A program made the position numbers and the translations under genes. From Enhydrobacter aerosaccus (lineage in GTDB: Bacteria > Pseudomonadota > Alphaproteobacteria > Reyranellales > Reyranellaceae), in assembly GCA_903832005.1 (NCBI GenBank), contig CAIKZO010000031.1, positions 25,936 through 89,935 of the forward strand: a stretch of DNA of 64,000 bases, read 5' to 3'. Every line of letters begins with the position of its first letter. Within the stretch, counting starts at the first letter, position 1. The notes under the pieces were generated by a model, which worked only from the letters and a program-made list of their open reading frames with translations, searched no databases and was not told the origin of the DNA. This document shows positions 45,701-53,536 of this stretch, piece after piece.

Positions 45701-46748
45701 ATGCCGAAGTGTCTCACGAAGTTCTCGCGCCGTCGCCTGCTGGCCGGCACAACCGCCATCGCGGCGTTGGGCGGCTTTCCATCGATCGTGCGCGCGCAGG
45801 CCAAGGAACTGGTGGTCGGCGGTGCCGCCGGCTTCGCGCCGTGGATGAACGGCACGGTGAGCCAGGCCTTCGAGGCCAAGTACAAGACCAAGATCGTCTA
45901 CGAGGGCACCCGCTCGCTGGTGAACCTCGAGAAGATGCAGAAGAACAAGGACAAGCAGTATCTCTCGGTCGTCATGATGGACGATCCGGTGATGATCCCG
46001 GCGGTCCAGGAAGGCCTGCTCGAGAAGATGACGCCGGCCATGGTACCCAACCTCGCCAAGCTGCGGCCGGGTACGGTGCAGATGGACGGCATGTGGGCCA
46101 ACTATCTGCAGCCGTGGCAGGGCGTCGCCTACAACACCAAGTCGCTGGCCGCGGGCTTCCCGGCCTGGGCCGACTGCTATGATCCGAAGTTCAAGGGACG
46201 GCTGGTGATCCCCTCGCTGCAGAACACTGAAGGCGTGGCCAATCTCGTGATGGCCGCCCGCCCTCGAGACCGGCATGCCGATCGAAAAGGCGCAGCACGA
46301 GATCGAGGCCGGCTTCAAGAAGATCAAGACGCTGAAGCCCAACCTGCTCACGATCTACACGCAGATCCCGCAGGCGCTGAACCTGCTCGAGCAGGGCGAG
46401 GCCTGGGCGATCCCCAGCATGTTCTCCTCGAACGTCATCCCGAAGGAGAAGGAATCGCCGATGAAGATGGCGGCGCCCAAGGAAGGTATCTTCGTCGGTC
46501 CCGCGGGCATCTGCCTGGTCAAGGGCGGGCCCAACCAGGAGATGGCGCTGGCGCTGATCGACATGATGCTGGGCGCCGAGATGCAGGACAGACTGCAGCC
46601 CGAGACCTTCGCCTTCCCGTCCAACGCCTCGGCAAAGCCGCCGCTCGGCCTCGCCGCCGACGTCAAGGTCCACAATCTCGACTGGGCCTTCGTCGCCAAG
46701 GAGCGCGGCGAGTGGGTCAAGCGTTGGGACCGGGAGATGGCGATTTAA
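45701..46748 (+). pseudogene. ABC transporter substrate-binding protein, PotD/AfuA-like, frameshifted
   Basis: Periplasmic binding protein with a twin-arginine-like signal (SRRRLLAGTTAIAALGGFPSIVRAQA). The frame is normal to ATG-GCC-GCC at 46250-46258. One extra C at or near 46259 then breaks it, and the rest of the protein continues in the next frame (ALETGMPIEKAQHEIEAGFKKI to KRWDREMAI, stop 46748). Removing a single base restores a full-length protein of about 348 residues. A natural mutation or a sequencing error is possible. The downstream ATPase and two permeases are intact, so function may have been lost only recently or not at all. Confidence 0.85.
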
Positions 46749-46749
46749 G

Positions 46750-47802
46750 TTGAGCTTCCTCGACGTCACCGATGCCGTGAAGTCGTTCGGCACGGTCACC
46801 GTGCTGGGCGGCGTCGACCTCAAGGTCGCGCAGGGCGAGTTCGTGTCGCTGCTCGGACCTTCGGGCTGCGGCAAGACCACGTTGCTGCGCGCCGTGGCGG
46901 GACTGCTCGGCCTCGATCGCGGCACGGTCACGCTCGACGGCCAGGACCTTACGGGCCTGCCGCCGCATCGGCGCGATGTCGGCGTGGTGTTCCAGAACTA
47001 CGCCCTCTTCCCGCATCTCACCGTCGCCGAGAACGTCGCCTTCGGCCTGAAGGCGCGCGGCAAGAAAGGCGCCGAGACGCAGGAGGCCGTGAAGCGCTTC
47101 CTCGATCTCGTTCATCTCTCGGACTTCGCCGGGCGTTCGGTGCGGGCGCTATCGGGCGGTCAGCAGCAACGGGTCGCCGTCGCGCGCGCGCTGGCGGTAC
47201 GACCAAAGCTGTTGCTGCTTGATGAGCCTTTCTCCGCCCTCGATCGCAAGCTGCGCGAGGCGATGCAGATCGACCTGCGCCGGCTGCTGCGCGAACTGGG
47301 CACCACCTCGGTGTTCGTCACGCACGACCAGGACGAGGCGCTCACCATGTCCGACCGCATCGCCGTTATGAACGGCGGCGCGATCGAGCAGCTCGATGCG
47401 CCCCAGGCGATCTATCATCGGCCGGCGACAGCCTTTGCGCTCGAATTCGTCGGCCTCTCCACCAAGCTCGCAGGAACGGTGCGCGGCGCCGAAGGCGACA
47501 CCGTCGTCGTCGATACGGCGTTCGGTCCGCTGCGCGCTGCCGGAAACTTCGTGCCCGGCGCCGATGTGCTGCTGGCCGTACGGCCCGAGCGCATCAAGGT
47601 CGATCCGACGGGTGACTTCGCCCTCACGGCACGCCTGCGCGACGCGGTCTTCCAGGGCTCCAAAGTGCAGCTCCATTTCGATGCGCCCGAAGGTGATCGC
47701 GTGATGGTCGAGACTGCCGACCTGCCGCACGGCGTGCCCGCGCCCGGCACCGAGATGAAGCTCGGTTGGGCCGTCGCCGACACGCTGATCTATCCCGCAT
47801 GA
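46750..47802 (+). CDS. ABC transporter ATP-binding protein, PotA-like
   Basis: A 350-residue ATPase of the polyamine/iron/thiamine importer group: Walker A LLGPSGCGKTTLLRAVAG, Q-loop VVFQNYALFPHLTVAENV, signature LSGGQQQRVAVARAL, Walker B LLLLDEPFSALD, switch VFVTHDQDEA, and a TOBE domain after residue 270. It starts with TTG one base after the binding-protein stop codon, which implies translational coupling. Partners are the two permeases downstream. Substrate class is uncertain; the neighbouring ring-opening enzymes suggest an N-rich organic compound. Confidence 0.93.
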   Translation: MSFLDVTDAVKSFGTVTVLGGVDLKVAQGEFVSLLGPSGCGKTTLLRAVAGLLGLDRGTVTLDGQDLTGLPPHRRDVGVVFQNYALFPHLTVAENVAFGLKARGKKGAETQEAVKRFLDLVHLSDFAGRSVRALSGGQQQRVAVARALAVRPKLLLLDEPFSALDRKLREAMQIDLRRLLRELGTTSVFVTHDQDEALTMSDRIAVMNGGAIEQLDAPQAIYHRPATAFALEFVGLSTKLAGTVRGAEGDTVVVDTAFGPLRAAGNFVPGADVLLAVRPERIKVDPTGDFALTARLRDAVFQGSKVQLHFDAPEGDRVMVETADLPHGVPAPGTEMKLGWAVADTLIYPA

Positions 47803-48632
47803 CCCGGGCGTTCCGCGACCCAGTGATCCTGCTGGCGGTCCCGGCCGTGCTCTATCTCGTGCTGCTCTATGCGCTGCCACTGAGCTGGCTGCTGGCCAAG
47901 AGTTCTACCGGGCCGGGCGGCCTCACGATCAAACCCTACATCGATTTCTTTGCCGATCCGTTCAACTGGCGCGTGGTCGGCAACACACTGGGCAGCGCCT
48001 TCTGGGTGACCGTCGTGTGCCTCGCCATCGGCTTTCCCGCGGGCTTTGCGTTGGCGCGCGCGGGCGCGCTCGTGCAGATCGCGATGCTGATCTCGATCAT
48101 CCTGCCGCTGTCGGTTGGCGTGGTGGTGAAGGCCTTCGCCTGGCAGATCGTGCTGCGCCGCGACGGCGTGGTCTCACAGTTCCTGCTGGCGATCGGCGTG
48201 TGGGACGAGCCGCAGCGCCTGCTCTTCACCGAGCCCGGGCTGGTGCTGGGCGCGGCCAACATCTTCCTGCCGTTCATGATCCTGCCGATTTACTCGGTGG
48301 TGAAACTGATCGACCCGCGGCTCTCGGAGGCTGGTGCGACCTTGGGCGCGACGCCGCTCTATCGCTTCTTGCGCGTCACCTTTCCGCTCACCCTGCCGGG
48401 CGTGGTCTCGGGCATCGCCTTCGTCTTCTCGATGAGCGTGTCGATGTACGTGATCCCGTCGCTGCTGATCGGCGACCGCTACCAGACGCTGTCGACCCTG
48501 ACCGGCCGCTCCTTCCTGTTCATGCGCAACGAACAGCTCGGCTCGACGACGGCCGTGATCCTGCTCGTCCTTGCGGTCAGCATCGTGGTCGGCTCGGGCT
48601 GGCTGGCCAAACGCCTGGGATCGACCGAATGA
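47799..48632 (+). CDS. ABC transporter permease (PotB-like)
   Basis: A 277-residue inner-membrane permease with about six helices and the EAA loop seen in SEAGATLGATPLYRFLRVTFPLTLPGVVSG. The ATG overlaps the ATPase stop by 4 bp (ATGA), which decides the start. With the next gene it forms the heterodimeric channel of the importer. Confidence 0.93.
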   Translation: MTRAFRDPVILLAVPAVLYLVLLYALPLSWLLAKSSTGPGGLTIKPYIDFFADPFNWRVVGNTLGSAFWVTVVCLAIGFPAGFALARAGALVQIAMLISIILPLSVGVVVKAFAWQIVLRRDGVVSQFLLAIGVWDEPQRLLFTEPGLVLGAANIFLPFMILPIYSVVKLIDPRLSEAGATLGATPLYRFLRVTFPLTLPGVVSGIAFVFSMSVSMYVIPSLLIGDRYQTLSTLTGRSFLFMRNEQLGSTTAVILLVLAVSIVVGSGWLAKRLGSTE

Positions 48633-49429
48633 CGGCCGTCGAACGCGCTGCCCAGGCCCTGATGTGGATCGCCGCGACGGTGACCGTGGTGTTCCTGATG
48701 ACGCCGCTGGTCGTGACCGTCGCCGTCTCCTTCGGCTCGTCGAGCGTCTTCACCCTGCCGCCGCCCGACTGGTCGCTGCGCTGGTACGACCGGCTTACCA
48801 ATGCGCGCGGCCTTTGGCCTTCGCTGGTAACCTCGATCGAGATCGCGTCCTTCTCGACCGCCGTTGCCCTGGCGCTGGGCACGCTCTGCGCCATCGCCCT
48901 GGTGCGTGGCCGCTTTCCCGGACGCGAGGCGATCTCGACCTTCCTGGTCTCGCCGCTGATGTTGCCCGGGCTGGTGATCGGCATCGCCATGCTGCAGGGC
49001 TTCAAGGCGGCCGGCCTGCGCGAGCCTCTTTCCAGCCTGATGCTGGCGCATGTGGTGATCACGTTGCCCTATGTCGTGCGCACGGTGGTAGGGGCGCTGT
49101 CGCTGTTCGACTTCTCGCTGATCGATGCGGCGCGGACGCTCGGGTGTTCGTATCCCAAGGCATTGACCCGCGTGCTGGTGCCCGCGCTGGCACCGGCCTT
49201 CATCACCTCGGGCATGTTCGCGTTCCTGGCGTCAATGGACAATTATCCCATCTCGATCTTCTTCACCGATGCGTGGACCAAGACCCTGCCGATCCAGATG
49301 CTGCAGTACGTCGAGGAGAACCCCGATCCGACGATCGCGGCCATCTCCTCGGGACTGGTGGTGCTGGCGATCCTCGCCCTCGTCGTCGGCGACCGGTTGG
49401 TCGGCCTGCGCAAACTTGCGGATTTCTAG
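48629..49429 (+). CDS. ABC transporter permease (PotC-like)
   Basis: A 266-residue permease with six helices and EAA loop IDAARTLGCSYPKALTRVLVPALAPAFITSG. A large loop after the first helix (FGSSSVFTLPPPDWSLRWYD) is typical of PotC proteins. It overlaps the upstream permease by 4 bp and ends 3 bp before the amidohydrolase ATG. That makes one continuous operon from importer to hydrolase and links transport to breakdown of the imported compound. Confidence 0.93.
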   Translation: MTAVERAAQALMWIAATVTVVFLMTPLVVTVAVSFGSSSVFTLPPPDWSLRWYDRLTNARGLWPSLVTSIEIASFSTAVALALGTLCAIALVRGRFPGREAISTFLVSPLMLPGLVIGIAMLQGFKAAGLREPLSSLMLAHVVITLPYVVRTVVGALSLFDFSLIDAARTLGCSYPKALTRVLVPALAPAFITSGMFAFLASMDNYPISIFFTDAWTKTLPIQMLQYVEENPDPTIAAISSGLVVLAILALVVGDRLVGLRKLADF

Positions 49430-49432
49430 GAC

Positions 49433-50794
49433 ATGACGACGACCGACCCGACGCCCTGCGACCTGCTGGTCACCGCCGACCTGATCCTGACGCTCGATGC
49501 CCAGAGCCGCATCGTGAAGAACGGCGCCATCGCCGTGACCGACCGCGCCATCGTCGACATTGGTCCCGCCGAGGACCTGCGCCAGCGCTGGACGCCCGCC
49601 GAGACGATCGACGGCAAGGGCCGCATCGCCATGGCGGGCCTCGTGAACGTCCATAACCACACGCCGCTCATGATCACGCGCGGCATGATCGAGGACGTGG
49701 GCTTCGCGCCGATGTACACGCCAGGCGTCCCACAAGGCCATTGGCTGGACGCCGATGATGCCTACGCACTGTCGGCGCTCGGCCACTACGAGCTGTTGCG
49801 CGCGGGCTGCACGACAGTGATGGATTTCTATCGCTATCCTTCGTCCTGCGCCCGCGCCGCATCGGAACTGGGCGTGCGGGCCGTGATCGCGGGCCGTGTC
49901 CACGATGCCGAGCCCGGCTCGCTCGCCAACGGCAAGCACAGCTACAGCACCGCCATTGGCCAGGCGAGCCTCAAGGAGAATGCCGAGCTGATCGCAAAGT
50001 GGAACGGCCACGACAACGGCCGCATCCGCTGCGATTGGGCGCCGCATGCGCCGGACACCTGCTCTGATGACCTGCTGCGCGAGGTGAAGAAACTTGCCGA
50101 CGCGCACGGCGGCAACGTGCACACGCATCTGTCGCAGTTGCCGGCCGAGATCGAAGCGGTGAAGGCGCGCACCGGCCTTACGCCGCCGCAGTTGATGGAC
50201 AAGCTCGGGCTACTCAATGAGAAACTGATCGCCGCGCACTGCATCCACATGGATCGCGCCGACATCGAACTGTGCGGCAAATCGAAGATGACCGTCGCGC
50301 ATGCGCCGATCGGCAATGCCAAGGGTGGCCGGATCGCGCCGATCATGGAGCTGATGGAGGCCGGCGCCCGCATCGCGCTTTGCACCGACACGTTCTCAGG
50401 CGACATGATCGAGGCGATGCGCTGGGCGATTTCGATGCAGCGCATCAACCGCCAGGGCAACGTCCTCGACCCGCGCATCGTGCTCGACTGGGGCACGCAA
50501 GCCGGCGCCAATGCGCTCGGCCTCGGCGATCAGGTGGGCTCGCTCGAGGTCGGCAAGAAGGCCGACATCGTGCTGCTCAACAGCCGCTCGCCGTCGCTCA
50601 TGCCGATGATCGACGGCTACGGCGTGCTGGTGCACAGCGCCTCGGGCCACGATGTCGACACGGTGATCGTCGACGGCCGGGTCGTGCTGTCCGCCGGCAA
50701 ACTCACCCTGGCCGACGGCGACACGATCGTGGCCCACGCCCAGGCCGTCGCCGCCAAGCTCTGGAACCGCGCGGGCCGCGAGGCGATCGGCTAG
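49433..50794 (+). CDS. Amidohydrolase family protein (TRZ/ATZ, cytosine/guanine/SAH-deaminase-like)
   Basis: A 453-residue metal-dependent hydrolase of the cytosine-deaminase superfamily: VNVHNHTPLMITRG (HxH), GNVHTHLSQ, the Zn histidine in LIAAHCIHMD, and a late ALCTDTFSGDMIEAMRWA with the catalytic Asp. Relatives deaminate or dechlorinate triazines, purines, pyrimidines or adenosyl compounds. It follows the importer and precedes the racemase-like gene, so it probably acts on the imported N-heterocycle. The exact ring is unknown. Confidence 0.92.
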   Translation: MTTTDPTPCDLLVTADLILTLDAQSRIVKNGAIAVTDRAIVDIGPAEDLRQRWTPAETIDGKGRIAMAGLVNVHNHTPLMITRGMIEDVGFAPMYTPGVPQGHWLDADDAYALSALGHYELLRAGCTTVMDFYRYPSSCARAASELGVRAVIAGRVHDAEPGSLANGKHSYSTAIGQASLKENAELIAKWNGHDNGRIRCDWAPHAPDTCSDDLLREVKKLADAHGGNVHTHLSQLPAEIEAVKARTGLTPPQLMDKLGLLNEKLIAAHCIHMDRADIELCGKSKMTVAHAPIGNAKGGRIAPIMELMEAGARIALCTDTFSGDMIEAMRWAISMQRINRQGNVLDPRIVLDWGTQAGANALGLGDQVGSLEVGKKADIVLLNSRSPSLMPMIDGYGVLVHSASGHDVDTVIVDGRVVLSAGKLTLADGDTIVAHAQAVAAKLWNRAGREAIG

Positions 50795-50803
50795 ACTTCC
50801 GCC

Positions 50804-51553
50804 ATGAAACTCCTGATCGCCAATCCCAATACCTCCACCGGCGTCACCGACCGCCTCGTCGCGTCCGGTCGGCTGGTCGCCAGCCCCGGCACCGAGCTGA
50901 TCCCGATGACTGCGCCACGCGGCGTGCCCTATATCGCCACCCGCGCGGAGGCCGCGATCGGCAGCGCCGTCATGCTGGAGATGCTGGCCGAGAAACGCGG
51001 CACCTTCGATGCCGCCGTTTGCGCGGCGTTCGGCGATCCGGGCCTGGGCGGCGCGCGCGAACTGTTCGACTTCCCGATCGTCGGCATGGCTGAGGCCGCG
51101 ATGTTGGTGGCCTGCACTCTGGGCCGCAAGTTCGCCATCGTGAGCTTCGCCAAGGCGCTGGAACCGTGGTTCGCCGAGATCGTCGACTGGCACGGCATGA
51201 CCGGCCGGTGCGCGGCGATCCAGATGCTCGACAGCGCCTTCACCAACATCAACGACGTGGCCGAGGAGAAGGAGCAGCTGCTGGTCGATCTCGCCAACAA
51301 GGTCGTGACCGACCGGGGCGCTGACGTCGTCATCCTGGCCGGCGCGCCGCTGGCAGGCCTCGCCACCAAGCTGCGTGATCGCGTGCCAGTGCCGCTGGTC
51401 GACGGCATCCAGGCCGCCGTCACGATGGCCGAGGGCCTGGTGCGCCTCAATCCGCGCAAGGCGATCGTCGGCACCTATCGCCGACCGGGTGCCAAGGACT
51501 CGACGGGCCTCAGCAAGGCGCTGGCCGACGTGATCGGACACACGGAACGGTAA
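50804..51553 (+). CDS. Aspartate/glutamate/hydantoin racemase family protein lacking canonical cysteines
   Basis: A 249-residue Asp/Glu-racemase-fold protein (LLIANPNTSTGVTDRLVAS; AAFGDPGLGGARELFDFPIVGMAEAAM; VVILAGAPLAGLA; VPLVDGIQAAV). In hydantoin and allantoin racemases, catalytic cysteines sit directly before FGDPG and in a GCAG-like motif. Here the positions read A75 (AAFGDPG) and A181 (AGAPLAG). C73 is two residues away from the first. Simple two-cysteine racemisation therefore seems unlikely. It lies between the amidohydrolase and the PuuE-like gene. Confidence 0.88.
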   Translation: MKLLIANPNTSTGVTDRLVASGRLVASPGTELIPMTAPRGVPYIATRAEAAIGSAVMLEMLAEKRGTFDAAVCAAFGDPGLGGARELFDFPIVGMAEAAMLVACTLGRKFAIVSFAKALEPWFAEIVDWHGMTGRCAAIQMLDSAFTNINDVAEEKEQLLVDLANKVVTDRGADVVILAGAPLAGLATKLRDRVPVPLVDGIQAAVTMAEGLVRLNPRKAIVGTYRRPGAKDSTGLSKALADVIGHTER

Positions 51554-52464
51554 TGGGGATGCGTGACCTCAAAGGCTACGGCCGCACGCCGCCCAACCCG
51601 AACTGGCCCGGCGGCGCGCGCGTCGCCGTCTCCTTCGTCATCAACTTCGAAGAAGGTGCCGAGATGTCGCTCTCCTCGGGCGATGCTTTCAACGAGAAGG
51701 TCTACGAGGTCACCGACGAGATCGTGGGCGTGCCCGACCTCTGCATGGAATCGCATTTCGAGTACGGTACCAAGGCTGCCTGGTGGCGCATCGCCGACAC
51801 CTTGGAGCGGCTCGAGGTGCCGACGACCGTCAGCACCTGCGGCCGCGCCGCCGAACTTTCACCGTGGCTGATCGAGGACGCCGTGAAGCGCGGCCACGAG
51901 ATCGCCTGCCACGGCTGGCGCTGGGAACGGCACGCGCTGCTGGGCGAAGCCGAGGAGCGTGAGAAGATCGCAAAGACAGTGAAAGTGCTGACCGAGATCG
52001 CAGGCCACCGCCCCGTCGGCTGGCACACGCGCTCGACGCCCTCACCCAACACGCGCCGCCTGTTGGTCGAGGAAGGCGGCTTCCTCTACGACAGCGACGA
52101 TTACTCGGACGATCTGCCCCACTACAAGGAAGTGTCAGGCAAGAAGCACCTGGTCATCCCGTACAGCTTCGACACCAACGACATGCATTTCCACCAGGGC
52201 TTCCATCGCCTGGTAACGGCGCGCGACTTCGTCGAATACACGTCCGACGCCTTCGACGCGCTGTGGGCCGAGGGCGAGACTCAGCCGAAAATGATGTCGA
52301 TCGGCCTGCACTTGCGCATGATCGGCCGCCCCGGCCGCATCTCCGCCCTCGACGGCATCGTCAGCCACATGCGCCGCAAGGGCGGCGTCTGGTTCGCGAC
52401 CCGCCGCCAGATCGCCGAGCACTGGCTCTCTTTGCAGGACCGCGCGCTTCCAGCGCGCTCATGA
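51553..52464 (+). CDS. Polysaccharide deacetylase family protein, PuuE-type allantoinase-like
   Basis: A 303-residue NodB-fold amidohydrolase close to PuuE: YGRTPPNPNWPGGARVAVSFVINFEEGAE, CMESHFEYGTKAAWWRI, EIACHGWRWERH and IAGHRPVGWHTRSTPSPNTRRLLVEEGGFLYDSDDYSDDLP. These are hallmarks of cofactor-independent allantoinases, although related ureido or amide ring openers share them. The start overlaps the racemase-like stop by one base (TAATG). Its last eight codons are encoded by a REP hairpin (52437-52461). Confidence 0.9.
   Translation: MGMRDLKGYGRTPPNPNWPGGARVAVSFVINFEEGAEMSLSSGDAFNEKVYEVTDEIVGVPDLCMESHFEYGTKAAWWRIADTLERLEVPTTVSTCGRAAELSPWLIEDAVKRGHEIACHGWRWERHALLGEAEEREKIAKTVKVLTEIAGHRPVGWHTRSTPSPNTRRLLVEEGGFLYDSDDYSDDLPHYKEVSGKKHLVIPYSFDTNDMHFHQGFHRLVTARDFVEYTSDAFDALWAEGETQPKMMSIGLHLRMIGRPGRISALDGIVSHMRRKGGVWFATRRQIAEHWLSLQDRALPARS
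52437..52461 (+). repeat. REP hairpin, left copy flanking the RAYT
   Basis: A 25-bp sequence made of GGACC, then GCGCGC-TTCCA-GCGCGC (6-bp stem, 5-base loop), then TCA. It is an exact inverted copy of 53015-53039. It lies inside the last codons of the PuuE-like gene and covers the stop of the RAYT on the other strand. REP sequences in this arrangement are the natural partners of RAYT transposases. Confidence 0.9.
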
Positions 52465-53010
52465 CGGGCGCAGCAATCTCCCTGAACTCCACGGCCAGTT
52501 CTCTGCGCGATCGACCAATCCGGCTTTAACTGGATTTTGTTCTACGTAGTCGATCGTCCGCATCAAATGACCTTCGTCACGCATAAATCGGTCGAAGTAG
52601 TCGTCGTGCCAGAAGGCACCTGTACGACCGAGAATCTTGTTCACTTTGTTGGCCGTAAAGGATTTCCAGCTATGAATAATCGTACCCAGGGGATACCCCT
52701 CGGCCGGCTCAATCACGGCGTGGACATGATTGGGCATGATGCACCACGCGAGTAGCCGATAACGATCACCGTCGAAGTGCAGAAGCGCTTTCTCTATCAA
52801 TTCTGCCACGTCAGGCCGGCGCAGCCAGCACTCACCGATGCACTTATCGAGTTCCAGGTCGATCTGCGCTGACTTCTTTTGAAGAAGGAGCGCTTCGACA
52901 ACGGCTTTCGGTAGACTGTCTCCGAGTCGAAAAGTGACGAATTGGATGGTTTCGGGCGAATCAAAGTGAGGAAGATACCCTCGCGAGAACTAGCCTTTGT
53001 GTTCCGTCAT
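52459..53010 (-). pseudogene. REP-associated tyrosine transposase (RAYT) with in-frame amber stop
   Basis: A HUH single-strand transposase related to IS200/IS605 TnpA. The HUH motif is in LLAWCIMPNHVHAVIEP, and the tyrosine is expected in TIDYVEQNPVKAGLV. From ATG 53010 the frame reads MTEHKG, then TAG at 52992-52990, then FSRGYLPHFDSPETIQF and on to the stop at 52459 (182 sense codons). No ATG/GTG/TTG start lies between the TAG and a GTG at 52809, so the N-terminal third is lost without readthrough. Related proteins often have GW.SRGYLPHFD, so TGG to TAG is likely. Lower GC than its flanks supports acquisition. Confidence 0.85.
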
Positions 53011-53513
53011 CCCTTGAGCGCGCTGGAAGCGCGCGGTCCGCCTGAGTTCGATTTTGGCCGAATAATTTTGATCGTTGAGGTCGAGTGGGCGATCAGGCGG
53101 CCCTTCTCGTCCTTCATGTCGCCTTCGAGGAAGCCGACCGAGCCGCCCCAGCGCATGACCCTGCCCTCGGTGTAGACGACGCCCGGTCCCATCGCCTCGA
53201 AGAAGCTCATCTTGAGTTCCAGGGTCGGCACGGCCACGGCCATCTTGCCTTTGGCGATGGCGGCATGCGCCATCGACGTATCGATCATGCCGGTCAGGAA
53301 GCCGCCCTGGCAGATCTTGCCGTTCGAGTGGCAGAAGGCCGGCACGATCTCGAAACGGAAGCGGGCGATGCCGCGCTCGGAATCGATCTCGAGCAGGCGG
53401 CCGTTCAGCGTCTTGATCGCTTCGGGCGTCCTGGACGTCAGGATGTGCAGGATGTCGGCGTCGGTCAGGGACTCGGAGGCGACATGGGCGAAATCGGGAT
53501 GGGCGGAGGTCAT
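53007..53513 (-). CDS. PaaI family thioesterase (hotdog fold)
   Basis: A 168-residue acyl-CoA thioesterase-like protein: GIARFRFEIVPAFCHSNGKICQGGFLTGMIDTSMAHAA (hotdog helix with the active-site Asp), then TLELKMSFFEAMGPGVVYTEGRVMRWGGSVGFLEGDM. Family enzymes hydrolyse aryl- or acyl-CoA esters. The C-terminal GGPRASSALKG is encoded by the right REP copy, so the original tail was probably different. Its start lies only 23 bp from the divergent Fe-S reductase start, so the two promoters must overlap or be leaderless. Confidence 0.9.
   Translation of the reverse strand: MTSAHPDFAHVASESLTDADILHILTSRTPEAIKTLNGRLLEIDSERGIARFRFEIVPAFCHSNGKICQGGFLTGMIDTSMAHAAIAKGKMAVAVPTLELKMSFFEAMGPGVVYTEGRVMRWGGSVGFLEGDMKDEKGRLIAHSTSTIKIIRPKSNSGGPRASSALKG
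53015..53039 (-). repeat. REP hairpin, right copy flanking the RAYT
   Basis: Exact 25-bp reverse complement of 52437-52461, with the same GCGCGC stem and TTCCA loop. It encodes the end of the thioesterase and lies just upstream of the RAYT ATG at 53010. The two copies bracket the RAYT in inverted orientation, as in a REPtron. Confidence 0.9.
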
Positions 53514-53536
53514 TGCTTCCTTTATAGCGGGCTTTC

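Noticed and set aside
46250..46265. Programmed +1 frameshift
   Set aside because: There is no slippery run with an in-frame stop or stimulatory structure, and binding proteins of this family are not known to use one.
52459..52809. A short RAYT starting at GTG 52809
   Set aside because: The frame is open upstream and encodes the conserved N-terminal RAYT segment back to an ATG at 53010, interrupted only by one TAG, so the short version is a fragment rather than the original gene.
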